DNA of 64,000 nucleotides. It comes from Promicromonospora sp. AC04. Lineage in GTDB: Bacteria > Actinomycetota > Actinomycetes > Actinomycetales > Cellulomonadaceae. Location: the NCBI RefSeq assembly GCF_003058225.1, contig NZ_QBUG01000010.1, positions 124,001 to 188,000 on the forward strand. The letters are read 5' to 3'. The notes beneath the pieces are model-generated. The model did not search any database. It saw only the letters and a program-made list of their open reading frames with translations, and had not been told where the DNA came from. The position numbers and the translations under genes were made by a program. Shown in pieces: positions 7,043 through 14,996 of this stretch (position 1 is the first letter of the stretch; the number at the start of each line of letters is the position of its first letter).

Positions 7043-8223
7043 AGCAGCGACTGGAGCCGGGGGAGCGCGGTGAGGTCTACTACGAAGCTGTTTCGGCTGG
7101 CTGGCGTGCGGTGCAGTACTACCGCGACAACGCGGGGCGCCGGCGTAAGGGCACGGGCGTCGGAAAGACAAAGGACGCGGCCCGGCGAACGGCGAAACGG
7201 AACATCGATGCTGCCATTGCATCGGACGGCGAGACCTTCAAGAAGGGCACTCTCCTGGAGGTCGCGGTCCGGGAGTGGCTGAAGACGTATCGAACGCTTG
7301 TGGCCGATGGCTCACGCGCGCCGACGACGCTCGACCAGTACGAGCGCTACGCGCGGGTTGAGATCTACAAGACGATTGGACGAACGCGCATCTCGGATCT
7401 GACGACTGGCCGGGTCGATCAGTTCATCGCTGACCTGCGCGGTCGCAAGGGGTTCGCGACCGCAAAGGCGGTCCGTTCGATCCTGAACGGAACGTGCGGG
7501 ATGCTCGTTCGTCGCGATGTGCTCCGTTACAACCCGGTGAGAGATGTCGCGCGCCTCGAACAGGGGCGTCGAAATGCTCCACGTGCGCTGAGTATCGATG
7601 AAGCTGCCCGATTCCTTGCCATGCTCGATGGCAGTGAGTTCGCCCGGCGCCGTGACCTTCCGGACCTGATGCGTTTCCTGTTGGCGACCGGTGTTCGGAT
7701 CGGTGAGGCGCTTGCGTTGCGGTGGTCCGAGATTGACCTCGACGCGCAGGTGGTCCAGATCGATTGGACGGTCACGCGGGTCAAGGGGCGGGGGCTGGTG
7801 CGCAGTCCTGTCAAGACCGAGACGTCTGAGCGTTCGCTTCAGTTGCCGATCTGGTGCGTGGAGATCCTGCGCCGGCGTGCCGTCGGCCAGGCGCCGGACG
7901 CCCTGGTGTTCACCGATGCGAAGGGTGGGCTTCGGGATGTCGGGAACACGGGGAAGGACCTGCGGAAGGCGCGCGGCGAGGAGTTTGCTTGGGTCAAGTC
8001 GCACACGGCGCGGCGGACGGTGGCGACTCTGCTCGATGTCCAGGGGCTGAGTGCGCGGGCCATTGCTGACCAGCTCGGACACGCGCGCCCGTCGATGACG
8101 CAGGACGTGTACATGGGTCGCAAGATCGTGGGGCAGGTGACAAGCCCGCTCGATGGCCTGTTCGCGTCGACCAACGAAGAAGACCCCACCAGGAATGCCG
8201 ACACGGACGGGGACGCTGCGTGA
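7039..8223 (+). CDS. int: Tyrosine site-specific integrase
   Basis: 394 residues from the ATG that overlaps the xis stop. It has an N-terminal arm-type DNA-binding region, a SAM-like core-binding domain (about 80-165) and a catalytic domain with TGVRIGEALALRWSEID (first Arg), HTARRTVATLLD (His-x-x-Arg), LGHARPSMTQDVYM (His and nucleophilic Tyr). It is full length with all catalytic residues present, so it is probably active. It lies about 100 bp from the tRNA-Lys 3' end, the usual place for integrases that use tRNA genes as attB. Confidence 0.93.
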   Translation: MKQRLEPGERGEVYYEAVSAGWRAVQYYRDNAGRRRKGTGVGKTKDAARRTAKRNIDAAIASDGETFKKGTLLEVAVREWLKTYRTLVADGSRAPTTLDQYERYARVEIYKTIGRTRISDLTTGRVDQFIADLRGRKGFATAKAVRSILNGTCGMLVRRDVLRYNPVRDVARLEQGRRNAPRALSIDEAARFLAMLDGSEFARRRDLPDLMRFLLATGVRIGEALALRWSEIDLDAQVVQIDWTVTRVKGRGLVRSPVKTETSERSLQLPIWCVEILRRRAVGQAPDALVFTDAKGGLRDVGNTGKDLRKARGEEFAWVKSHTARRTVATLLDVQGLSARAIADQLGHARPSMTQDVYMGRKIVGQVTSPLDGLFASTNEEDPTRNADTDGDAA

Positions 8224-8237
8224 TCTGGGGAGACGTC

Positions 8238-8259
8238 GTCACCCGTGTTGTCACCCGTG
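8238..8259 (+). repeat. Tandem GTCACCCGTG pair between int and att
   Basis: GTCACCCGTG occurs at 8238-8247 and again at 8250-8259, one helical turn (12 bp) apart, 67 bp from the tRNA end. The position fits arm-type Int or Xis binding sites in the element's att region; this is inference from location. Confidence 0.5.
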
Positions 8260-8325
8260 CGGTGGTTCGGGAGCGGGCTGACCGCCTCGTTGGGTGCGAA
8301 TTGCCTGGTGGTGGCGCTGTCAGGG

Positions 8326-8370
8326 TGGGCCCCCCGGGGATCGAACCCGGAACCCGCGGATTAAAAGTCC
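8326..8370 (-). other. Predicted attR core inside the tRNA-Lys 3' half
   Basis: The element lies on the tRNA's 3' side, so the crossover should fall in the T-arm/anticodon half of the gene. The exact core cannot be set because the matching left copy is outside the window. The end coordinate is an estimate at the anticodon arm. Confidence 0.45.
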
Positions 8371-8398
8371 GCTGCTCTGCCAGTTGAGCTAGAGGCCC
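8326..8398 (-). tRNA. tRNA-Lys (anticodon TTT)
   Basis: A 73-nt cloverleaf on the minus strand. The acceptor stem GGGCCTC pairs with GGGGCCC (one G-U), followed by discriminator A. The D arm has GCTC/GAGC, the anticodon stem is GCGGA/TCCGC around CTTTTAA (anticodon TTT), and the T arm is CCGGG-TTCGATC-CCCGG. The CCA end is not encoded. It remains intact after the element's insertion, as expected when the element restores the 3' end. Confidence 0.96.
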
Positions 8399-8620
8399 GC
8401 GTGCCCGGGGACCGGGCGGCGCGAGTAGAAAGCCTACCGGTCAGGTCTCGCATAGTGGTTGGGCCCTCCGAGCGGGGCACCATACGTCTCCTGGCGGTGG
8501 CTGTCACGCGCTGTCCCACCCAGTGGGAGATATCGGGTTAAATGCGTCTCACGCTTGCAGTGTGGGTGCGGGCTTGGTTCGGTGGACGGGACCGCGGAGA
8601 ACCAATGTGAGGAGCTCATC

Positions 8621-8905
8621 GTGCTCACCGTGACTGACAACGCTCGTACGGCCGTCCAGGACCTCGCCCAGCAGGCTGGGGTACCGGTCGAGGGCGGGCT
8701 GCGCATCGCGCAGGCCTCCGGCCAGCCGGGGAACTTCGAGCTCGCGCTGGTTCCGGCGCCGCAGCCCGACGACCAGGTCGTCGACGCTTCGGGTGCCACC
8801 AACGTGTTCGTCGAGGCGCAGGCTGCTCCCGCTCTGGAGGCGCTGACCCTGGACACCGACCCCCGCGCCGAGGGCCCGGGATTCGTGCTCACGCCTTCGG
8901 CGTGA
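8621..8905 (+). CDS. HesB/IscA-like protein lacking cluster cysteines
   Basis: 94 residues from the GTG at 8621, with GAGGAG upstream. The N-terminus LTVTDNARTAVQDLAQQ and 'EGGLRIA' follow the HesB/IscA fold start. The three cysteines that hold an Fe-S cluster in IscA are absent, as in the actinobacterial HesB-like proteins often labelled 'adhesin'. A cluster-carrier role is therefore unlikely; function unknown. A strong hairpin terminator follows at 8941-8985. Confidence 0.7.
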   Translation: MLTVTDNARTAVQDLAQQAGVPVEGGLRIAQASGQPGNFELALVPAPQPDDQVVDASGATNVFVEAQAAPALEALTLDTDPRAEGPGFVLTPSA

Positions 8906-8940
8906 CCTCCGGCGCCCAGCACTGGGCGTCGACCGGACGA

Positions 8941-8985
8941 CAAGCCCCCCGGGACCCACCTGCCAGGTGGACCCCGGGGGGCTTG
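8941..8985 (+). terminator. Hairpin terminator after the HesB-like gene
   Basis: The arms CAAGCCCCCCGGG and CCCCGGGGGGCTTG pair over 13 bp, with an inner CCACCTG/CAGGTGG stem. It lies between convergent genes (8905 and 9025) and could serve both. Confidence 0.8.
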
Positions 8986-9024
8986 CCGTTGCTGGCCCAA
9001 CCGACCTCGCTGAGGTGCCGGCTG

Positions 9025-9792
9025 TTAGAGCGCCACGTCGAGGATCCACGCGCCGCCCAGCGCCAGCGCGCCCAGGGTGACCAGCAGGAACAGCGCGACC
9101 CAGAAGAAGCCGGCGACGCCGGTCAGGCGGGAGAGCATGTCGGCGTCGGACGTCCGCGCGTGGCCGCGGGAACGCTGGATCTGCAGCTCGAACACCGGGC
9201 GTACCGCGCCGAGCAGCAGGAACCACGTCACGGCGTAGGCGACGGCGCTCTGCACCTCGGGCGCCAGGAACCAGGTGACGAACACGAGGGCCGTGCCGCT
9301 GACGAGGATCGACCACAGGCCGAACCAGTTGCGGATCTGCAGGAGCAGCAGGGCGAGCAGCACCACGAGCAACCACAGGAGCCCTACGGCGTATCCCTGC
9401 CGCAGCAGCCATGCGGCACCCAGGCCGATGATGCCCGGCCCCACGTAGCCGGCGAACGCCGTGATGACCATCCCCGGGCCGCGGGGCTTGCCGCGCGAGA
9501 CGGTGAGGCCGGAGGTGTCGGAGTGCAGCCGGATGCCCTCGAGCTTTCGGCCCGTGAGCAGGGCGCCGAGGGCGTGCGACGCCTCGTGGGCGATGGTGAT
9601 CACATGCCGCGTCATGTGCCACAGGGGGCGGAAGATCACGACCACCAGGGCGATCGCGCACATGCCGAGCACCATCAGGTTCGACGGCGGGTCCACCGGG
9701 GTGACCGCGTTGGTCCAGATGGTGCCGAGCACGTCGCCGATGGCGGCGAACGGTCCGGCGGAGCTGGTCGCTGCGGGAATCATGCGCCACAT
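9025..9792 (-). CDS. M50-like membrane metallopeptidase
   Basis: About 255 residues. HEASH in 'ITIAHEASHALGALLTG' is the HExxH zinc motif in a membrane context, and five or six hydrophobic segments follow, such as LLWLLVVLLALLLLQI. This matches the small actinobacterial M50-family (peptidase M50B-like) proteins. The start is uncertain: ATG 9792 or 9783 fits the hydrophobic profile, whereas the open frame extends to 9849 with an unlikely Cys-rich prefix. No partner gene indicates its substrate. Confidence 0.7.
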   Translation of the reverse strand: MWRMIPAATSSAGPFAAIGDVLGTIWTNAVTPVDPPSNLMVLGMCAIALVVVIFRPLWHMTRHVITIAHEASHALGALLTGRKLEGIRLHSDTSGLTVSRGKPRGPGMVITAFAGYVGPGIIGLGAAWLLRQGYAVGLLWLLVVLLALLLLQIRNWFGLWSILVSGTALVFVTWFLAPEVQSAVAYAVTWFLLLGAVRPVFELQIQRSRGHARTSDADMLSRLTGVAGFFWVALFLLVTLGALALGGAWILDVAL

Positions 9793-9981
9793 AGAACCAC
9801 ACCGAACGTGACGTGCGCCGCAGCCATCGACGATCAGGCCGTGACACAATGGGTAGCCGTGGGCGGCTTCAGCCGCCCGACGTCGTGGCCCCGGCCCGGG
9901 TTAGCACCCCGCCGCCTGGTGTGAGCACGGCGGACCACCGGCGCGATACGCGCCGCCACCGAGCCCGAGAGGCCCATCTCC

Positions 9982-11532
9982 TTGACTACCTTTGCCGACC
10001 TCGGTCTGCCCGCGCCCGTTCTGCGCGTTTTGACAGACCGCGGCATCACCTCGCCGTTCCCCATCCAGACGGCGTCCCTGCCGGACTCCCTCGCCGGTCG
10101 CGACGTGCTCGGCCGCGGCCGCACCGGCTCCGGCAAGACCCTCGCGTTCGCGCTGCCGGTCGTGACCCGCCTCGCCACGTCCGCCGCTCGTTCCGCCTCG
10201 GCGGGACAGTCGCGCCGCGCGGCGGGCCGCCCCCGTGCGCTGATCCTGGCTCCCACGCGTGAGCTCGCCAACCAGATCGACGAGTCGATTGCGCCCCTGG
10301 CGCAGGCCCTCGGTCTGAAGACCACCACGATCTTCGGCGGCGTGGCGCAGTCGCGCCAGGTCACCGCGCTGAACGCGGGCGTCGACATCGTCATCGCCTG
10401 CCCGGGCCGGCTCGAGGACCTGCTCGGCCAGCGGCACCTGACGCTCGACGACGTCGAGATCACCGTGCTCGACGAGGCCGACCACATGGCCGACCTCGGG
10501 TTCCTGCCCGGCGTGAAGCGCATCCTCGACCGGACGGGCTCGCGAACGCAGCGCCTGCTGTTCTCGGCCACTCTCGACAACGGCGTGGACGTGCTGGTCA
10601 AGCGCTACCTGCACCAGCCGGTCACGCACTCCGTGGACGACGCCGCGGCGCCGCCGCCGCAGATGACGCACCACATCCTCGCCGTCGCCGACAAGGACGT
10701 GAAGAAGAACGTGGTGCACCAGCTCGCGCAGGGCACCGGCCGCCGCATGCTGTTCACGCGGACCAAGCACCAGGCCAAGAAGCTCGCCAAGCAGCTCACC
10801 GCCGCGGGCGTGCCCGCCGTCGACCTGCACGGCAACCTCGGCCAGGGTGCGCGCGAGCGCAACCTCGCCGCGTTCTCGTCCGGCGAGGTGAAGGTGCTGG
10901 TCGCGACCGACATCGCCGCCCGCGGCATCCACGTCGACGACGTCGAGCTCGTGGTGCACGTGGACCCGCCCGCCGAGCACAAGGCGTACCTGCACCGCTC
11001 CGGGCGGACGGCGCGAGCCGGCTCCGGCGGCGACGTCGTGACCATCATGCTGCCCGAGGAGCGCGGGGACGTGCGTGACCTGACCCGCAAGGCGAAGATC
11101 ACCGCCCGCCCGCAGGACGTCCGCCCCGGCGACGCCACGGTGACCAGCCTGGTCGGCGAGGTCGCGCCGTACGTCGAGTACGTGCCGCCGGCCCCGCAGC
11201 AGCAGCCGGCCCGCCAGGGCCAGCCGCGGCGGCAGGGTGGGCGCTCGCGCTCCGGTCAGGGCGGCTCGGGTCAGGGCGGCGCCCAGGGCGGGCGTCAGGG
11301 CTCCGGCCAGGGCGGCGCGCAGGGCGGCGGCCGGCAGGGCCAGTCGCGCGGTCAGGGCACCGGCGGCGCCGGCCAGGCGGCAGGGCAGCGCGGGGCCGCG
11401 CGTCCGGCGTCGGGCGGCGGGCGTACTGCCGCCGACCACTTCCCGCGGCCGGACGGCGCCGCCCCCCGCCGTCGTCGGCGGGGCGGCCGTGGCCGCGGCG
11501 CGGGCAACGCGAACGCGTCCGCCGCGAGCTGA
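9982..11532 (+). CDS. DEAD-box ATP-dependent RNA helicase
   Basis: 516 residues from a TTG start. In order: GRTGSGKT (motif I), APTRELANQ (Ia), LDEADHMAD (II, DEAD), FSATL (III), then in domain 2 ATDIAARGIHVDDV and HRSGRTARAG (VI). A 110-residue Gly/Gln/Arg-rich tail (repeated GQGG and RQG units) gives unspecific RNA binding and resembles the tails of cold- or ribosome-assembly helicases. It is followed by a perfect 15-bp terminator hairpin. Confidence 0.93.
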   Translation: MTTFADLGLPAPVLRVLTDRGITSPFPIQTASLPDSLAGRDVLGRGRTGSGKTLAFALPVVTRLATSAARSASAGQSRRAAGRPRALILAPTRELANQIDESIAPLAQALGLKTTTIFGGVAQSRQVTALNAGVDIVIACPGRLEDLLGQRHLTLDDVEITVLDEADHMADLGFLPGVKRILDRTGSRTQRLLFSATLDNGVDVLVKRYLHQPVTHSVDDAAAPPPQMTHHILAVADKDVKKNVVHQLAQGTGRRMLFTRTKHQAKKLAKQLTAAGVPAVDLHGNLGQGARERNLAAFSSGEVKVLVATDIAARGIHVDDVELVVHVDPPAEHKAYLHRSGRTARAGSGGDVVTIMLPEERGDVRDLTRKAKITARPQDVRPGDATVTSLVGEVAPYVEYVPPAPQQQPARQGQPRRQGGRSRSGQGGSGQGGAQGGRQGSGQGGAQGGGRQGQSRGQGTGGAGQAAGQRGAARPASGGGRTAADHFPRPDGAAPRRRRRGGRGRGAGNANASAAS

Positions 11533-11554
11533 CGCGGCCACAGCAGGACTTGTG

Positions 11555-11588
11555 GGGCCTTCCGACCGGTCGTCCGGTCGGAAGGCCC
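11555..11588 (+). terminator. Perfect 15-bp hairpin terminator
   Basis: GGGCCTTCCGACCGG, a TCGT loop, and its exact complement, 23 bp after the helicase stop. Confidence 0.85.
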
Positions 11589-11653
11589 TACGTGTTCGTC
11601 ACCGCCGGAACACCGGCGGCGAGCGGGGAGTTGCTCTGTGCGGAGGTGTTGAG

Positions 11654-12052
11654 ATGACGTACAAGATTTCGAAGTCCGACCAGGAGTGGCGCGAGCAGCT
11701 CTCGTCCCAGGAGTACGCGGTGCTGCGCCAGGCGGGCACCGAGCGGGCCTGGACGGGCGAACTGCTGGACGAGAAGCGCACCGGCGTCTACCGGTGTCGC
11801 GCGTGTGACGCCGAGCTGTTCCGCTCCGACACCAAGTTCGACTCGCACTGCGGCTGGCCGTCGTTCTACAGCCCGCTCGCCGGCGACTCCGTCGAGCTGA
11901 TCGAGGACCGCTCGCTGGGCATGGTGCGCACCGAGGTGCGCTGCGCGACCTGCGGTTCCCACCTGGGGCACGTGTTCGACGACGCGCCGCAGACCCCGAC
12001 GGGCGACCGGTTCTGCATGAACTCGGTGAGCCTCACGTTCGAGGAGAGCTGA
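11654..12052 (+). CDS. msrB: Peptide-methionine (R)-S-oxide reductase
   Basis: 132 residues from an ATG with ribosome binding site GGAGGTG. It reduces the R-sulfoxide of methionine in proteins. The catalytic Cys is in RFCMNS near the C-terminus. Two zinc pairs are present, CRAC and CATC, and the family motifs CGWPSF and GHVF(D) are visible. Length is typical. A single-gene unit, convergent with the MarR gene at 12069. Confidence 0.95.
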   Translation: MTYKISKSDQEWREQLSSQEYAVLRQAGTERAWTGELLDEKRTGVYRCRACDAELFRSDTKFDSHCGWPSFYSPLAGDSVELIEDRSLGMVRTEVRCATCGSHLGHVFDDAPQTPTGDRFCMNSVSLTFEES

Positions 12053-12068
12053 CGGCGAGCCGGCCGGC

Positions 12069-12617
12069 TCAGCGCCCGGCCAGCTTCCACGCCACGATGT
12101 CGGCAGAGTAGCGGTTGAGGAGCCGGGCGAGCTGGGCGACGTCGTCGGTCGCCCAGGTCGCGAGCGCTCCCTCCAGCATGGCGACCCGGCTGGTGCGTGC
12201 CCGCTCGAAGCGGGCGCTGCCGTCTGGCGTCAGGGTGATGTTCTGTCCGCGGCTGTCGTCGGGGTCGACCGTGCGCTCGACGAGCCCGAGCTCGACCAGG
12301 CGGCTGAGCTGTCGCGACACGGTGGCGCGCCCGACGCCGAAGAAGGTCGCGAGGTCCGAGCCGCGCGCGCCGGGCCGTTCGGCGATGTGTGCCAGGAGCG
12401 GGTAGGCGCTGGCGTCGAGCTCGGGGTGGACTCGCTGGGCGATCGACGCCCCGTTGGACTGCGCGCGGCGGATCACCAGCCGGAGCTCGCGCTCCAGGCC
12501 CTCGAACGGCCCCGGACCGGTCACCCTGTCACCGACCGTGTCGTCGCCGGCACCCGTGCCGGCGACGACACCGTCTTCGGACGTGTCCGTGCTGGACCTG
12601 CCTGTACTCGAGAGCAT
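12069..12617 (-). CDS. MarR-family transcription regulator
   Basis: About 182 residues with a MarR winged helix (ASAYPLLAHIAERPGARGSDLATFFGVGRATVSRQLSRLVELGLVERT, wing with DPDDSRGQ). The ATG at 12617 is chosen; a TTG at 12638 is possible. An inverted repeat CGCCA-N4-TGGCG (12619-12632) overlaps the presumed start region and may be an autoregulatory site. It lies downstream of, and in line with, the DHA2 exporter, so it could be a second regulator of that exporter. Confidence 0.8.
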   Translation of the reverse strand: MLSSTGRSSTDTSEDGVVAGTGAGDDTVGDRVTGPGPFEGLERELRLVIRRAQSNGASIAQRVHPELDASAYPLLAHIAERPGARGSDLATFFGVGRATVSRQLSRLVELGLVERTVDPDDSRGQNITLTPDGSARFERARTSRVAMLEGALATWATDDVAQLARLLNRYSADIVAWKLAGR

Positions 12618-12689
12618 GCGCCAATGATGGCGTGTCAAGCGCCCGGATCACAGTCCTGGGGCACGAATTCCCCCGCTTGCTGCGCACAC

Positions 12690-14306
12690 TTAGCCCACTG
12701 CTGGTTCGAGGTCCTTGAGCTGGTCGATGCCCGACCGGTGGCCCAGCGGGACCTCCTTGATGAGGGACACGCAGAGCAGCGCGATCAGGGCGAGCGGGAC
12801 GGCGGCGAGGAAGATGTCCGCGATGCCGTTCGCGTACGCCTTCTCGACGACCTCGACCAGGATGGGCGGCAGGGTCGAGAGGTCGGGCAGGGTGCCGCCT
12901 CCGGACTGGAGCGCGGCCGGGTCGATCCCCTGCTTGGCCAGCTCGGGGGCGATCTCGGTGATGCCGTCCCGCAGGCCGCCCTGCACGCTGTGCCCGAGGA
13001 TCGCGCCGAGCGCGGAGACGCCGATCGCGCCGCCGAGCGAGCGGAAGAACGTCACGGTCGACGTGCCACTGCCCGAGTCCTTGATGTGCAGCGTGTTCTG
13101 CGTGGCCAGCACCATGTTCTGCATGAGCAGGCCGACGCCGGAGCCCAGGACGAACAGGTAGATCGACACCAGCACGAACGACGTGTGGTAGTCGAGCGTC
13201 GACAGGAGCAGCAGTCCACCCGTCAGGAGCACACCACCCGCGACCATGAAGGGCTTGTACCTGCCGGTCTTGGAGATGAGTTGCCCGCCGACCGTGGACG
13301 ACAGGAACAGGCCGACGACCATCGGGATGGTGTAGAGGCCGGACTCGGTGGGCGTCTTGCCGCGCGAGAGCTGCATGTACTGGCTGAGGAACACCGACGA
13401 GCCGAACATCGCGACACCCACGGCCACCGAGCCGATGACGGCCAGCACCAGCGTCCGGTTCTTGAACAGGTACATCGGGATGAGCGGGTTCTTCACCCGT
13501 AGCTCGACGAGCACGGCGGCGGCGAGGACCGCGAGGGAGCCGCCGACCATCACCGCCGTCTGCCAGGAGAGCCAGTCGTACTCGGTGCCCGCGAAGGTGA
13601 TCCACAGCAGCAGGGTCGCGATCCCTGCGGCGATCAGCGTGGCGCCTGCGACGTCGATCTTCGCGGAGCCGCGCGGCCGCTTCGGCAGCTTGAGCGTCAT
13701 CTGCAGCACGATGATCGAGGCCACCGCGAACGGCAGGCCCACGAAGAAGTTCCAGCGCCAGCTGATCGCGTCGGTGAGGAAGCCACCCAGGATCGGGCCG
13801 CCGACCATGCCGATGCCCATGATCGAGCCCATGAGGCCCATGTACCGGCCGCGCTGGCGCGGGCTGATGATGTCGGCGATGAGCACCGCGGCCAGGGACT
13901 GCAGGCCGCCTGCGCCGATGCCCTGGAAGGCGCGGAACGTGATGAGCTGGCCGACGTCCTGCGAGAACCCGGCGGCCGCGGCCGACAGCACGGAGATGAC
14001 CAGGGCGACCTGGATCAGCGTCTTGCGGTTGGTGAGGTCGGCGAGCTTGCCCCAGATCGGGGTGGAGATCGTCGAGGTCAGCAGGGTGGCGGTCACCACC
14101 CACGTGAACGACGACTGCCCGCCCTCGAGGTCGGTGATGATCTTCGGCAGGGACGAGGAGACCACCGACATGGCCAGGACCGAGACGAACATGCCCAGGA
14201 GGATCCCGGACAGCGCCCGGAGCACCTCGCTGTGCGTCATGGCGGGTGGTTCGCCCTGGAGGTGGTCGGGCTCGACCGCTACGGACTGGGTGCTAGGGCT
14301 GGTCAT
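12690..14306 (-). CDS. DHA2-family (14-helix) MFS drug exporter
   Basis: 538 residues with 14 hydrophobic segments. Family marks: a first helix ending in LPKIITDL, WVVTATLLTSTISTPIWGKLADL, RAFQGIGAGG (motif C-like) and GPILGGFL. The start at ATG 14306 overlaps the stop of the upstream MarR gene, so it is coupled to its regulator. Proton-driven export of drugs or toxic amphiphiles is the usual role; the substrate is unknown. Confidence 0.9.
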   Translation of the reverse strand: MTSPSTQSVAVEPDHLQGEPPAMTHSEVLRALSGILLGMFVSVLAMSVVSSSLPKIITDLEGGQSSFTWVVTATLLTSTISTPIWGKLADLTNRKTLIQVALVISVLSAAAAGFSQDVGQLITFRAFQGIGAGGLQSLAAVLIADIISPRQRGRYMGLMGSIMGIGMVGGPILGGFLTDAISWRWNFFVGLPFAVASIIVLQMTLKLPKRPRGSAKIDVAGATLIAAGIATLLLWITFAGTEYDWLSWQTAVMVGGSLAVLAAAVLVELRVKNPLIPMYLFKNRTLVLAVIGSVAVGVAMFGSSVFLSQYMQLSRGKTPTESGLYTIPMVVGLFLSSTVGGQLISKTGRYKPFMVAGGVLLTGGLLLLSTLDYHTSFVLVSIYLFVLGSGVGLLMQNMVLATQNTLHIKDSGSGTSTVTFFRSLGGAIGVSALGAILGHSVQGGLRDGITEIAPELAKQGIDPAALQSGGGTLPDLSTLPPILVEVVEKAYANGIADIFLAAVPLALIALLCVSLIKEVPLGHRSGIDQLKDLEPAVG

Positions 14307-14806
14307 GCATACTCCTGCTCGTTCTGGGGCGATCTCCGGTGCGCGGTGTCCGCACTGATGGTGTCGACGAGGCGGTCCAGCGTGCGGGTCGCCTCGGCGA
14401 GGTCTTCGGGCGACCAGGCGGCGAACGCCCGGTCGATCAGGTTCGTGTACTGCTCGGAAGCCTCGGCTGCGAGCGCGCGCCCGGTGTCGGTCAGCTCGAT
14501 GGTGCGGACCCGCCGGTCCTCGTCGTCGACGGTCCGGACGACGTATCCGGCGTCGGCCAGGGTGCTCACCTGACGGCTCGCGACGGAGAGGTCGACCCGC
14601 AGGCGCGCCGCGATGTCGGTCAGCGAGACCGGGCCGCACTTGGTGAGCAGGTGCAGCACGGACAGGCCGGCCCTGGGCCAGTCGAGCTCGTTGGCGATGT
14701 GCGCCGCTGCTTCCCGCTGGGCGCGGGAAAGACTCTGGAGCGCGGTGATCAGGGCGACGGCTGGAGCTTCGGTGCCGGACGGCGTCCGGCTCATCTGGGA
14801 AGTCAT
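14303..14806 (-). CDS. MarR-family repressor of the DHA2 exporter
   Basis: 167 residues from the ATG at 14806 (GAGG ribosome binding site; longer in-frame starts would run through the operator). The MarR winged helix is clear (GPVSLTDIAARLRVDLSVASRQVSTLADAGYVVRTVDDEDRRVRTIELT). It overlaps the exporter start by 4 bp. A palindromic operator sits just upstream (14823-14854), so drug-induced derepression of its own operon is the likely circuit. Confidence 0.88.
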   Translation of the reverse strand: MTSQMSRTPSGTEAPAVALITALQSLSRAQREAAAHIANELDWPRAGLSVLHLLTKCGPVSLTDIAARLRVDLSVASRQVSTLADAGYVVRTVDDEDRRVRTIELTDTGRALAAEASEQYTNLIDRAFAAWSPEDLAEATRTLDRLVDTISADTAHRRSPQNEQEYA

Positions 14807-14822
14807 AGTGCCTCGCATTTGA

Positions 14823-14854
14823 TTGCTTAGGGCAACCATATCGCGATGGTTGCC
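14823..14854 (-). promoter_or_regulatory. MarR operator: overlapping palindromes
   Basis: TTGC-N5-GCAA at 14823-14835, a common MarR-site form, overlaps GGCAACCAT-N6-ATGGTTGCC at 14831-14854 (perfect 9-bp arms). It is 17-48 bp upstream of the MarR start codon. The binding assignment is inference. Confidence 0.7.
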
Positions 14855-14996
14855 GAATGCAAGGGTCTCCGGGAACTGTTTCGCCGGCCGCGGTGTGACC
14901 TGCGCGACACGGGTCCGAGCGCTGCTCCCGGCGCACGAGAACGGCGCCGCTCCCACGGGTGGGGGGCGGCGCCGTCGGATCGGCTGCGCGGGTGGG

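Larger units (their letters stand above)
1..8370 (+). mobile_element. Right part of a pSAM2-type integrative and conjugative element (AICE) in tRNA-Lys
   Basis: Seen: Int and Xis genes abut the 3' end of a tRNA-Lys gene. Upstream, in one orientation, lie a Rep protein, an FtsK-like translocase, a DUF2637 membrane protein and small overlapping genes. Known: this Int-Xis-Rep-Tra-Spd set, with Tra being a single FtsK-like protein that moves double-stranded DNA, defines actinomycete integrative and conjugative elements such as pSAM2. The right boundary should lie in the tRNA 3' half. The left end and the second att copy are not in the window, so the full length is unknown. Confidence 0.85.

Noticed and set aside
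8905-9924. Long forward frame across the M50-like gene
   Set aside because: Antisense to the HEASH-containing membrane protein, whose motif and hydrophobic pattern settle the strand.
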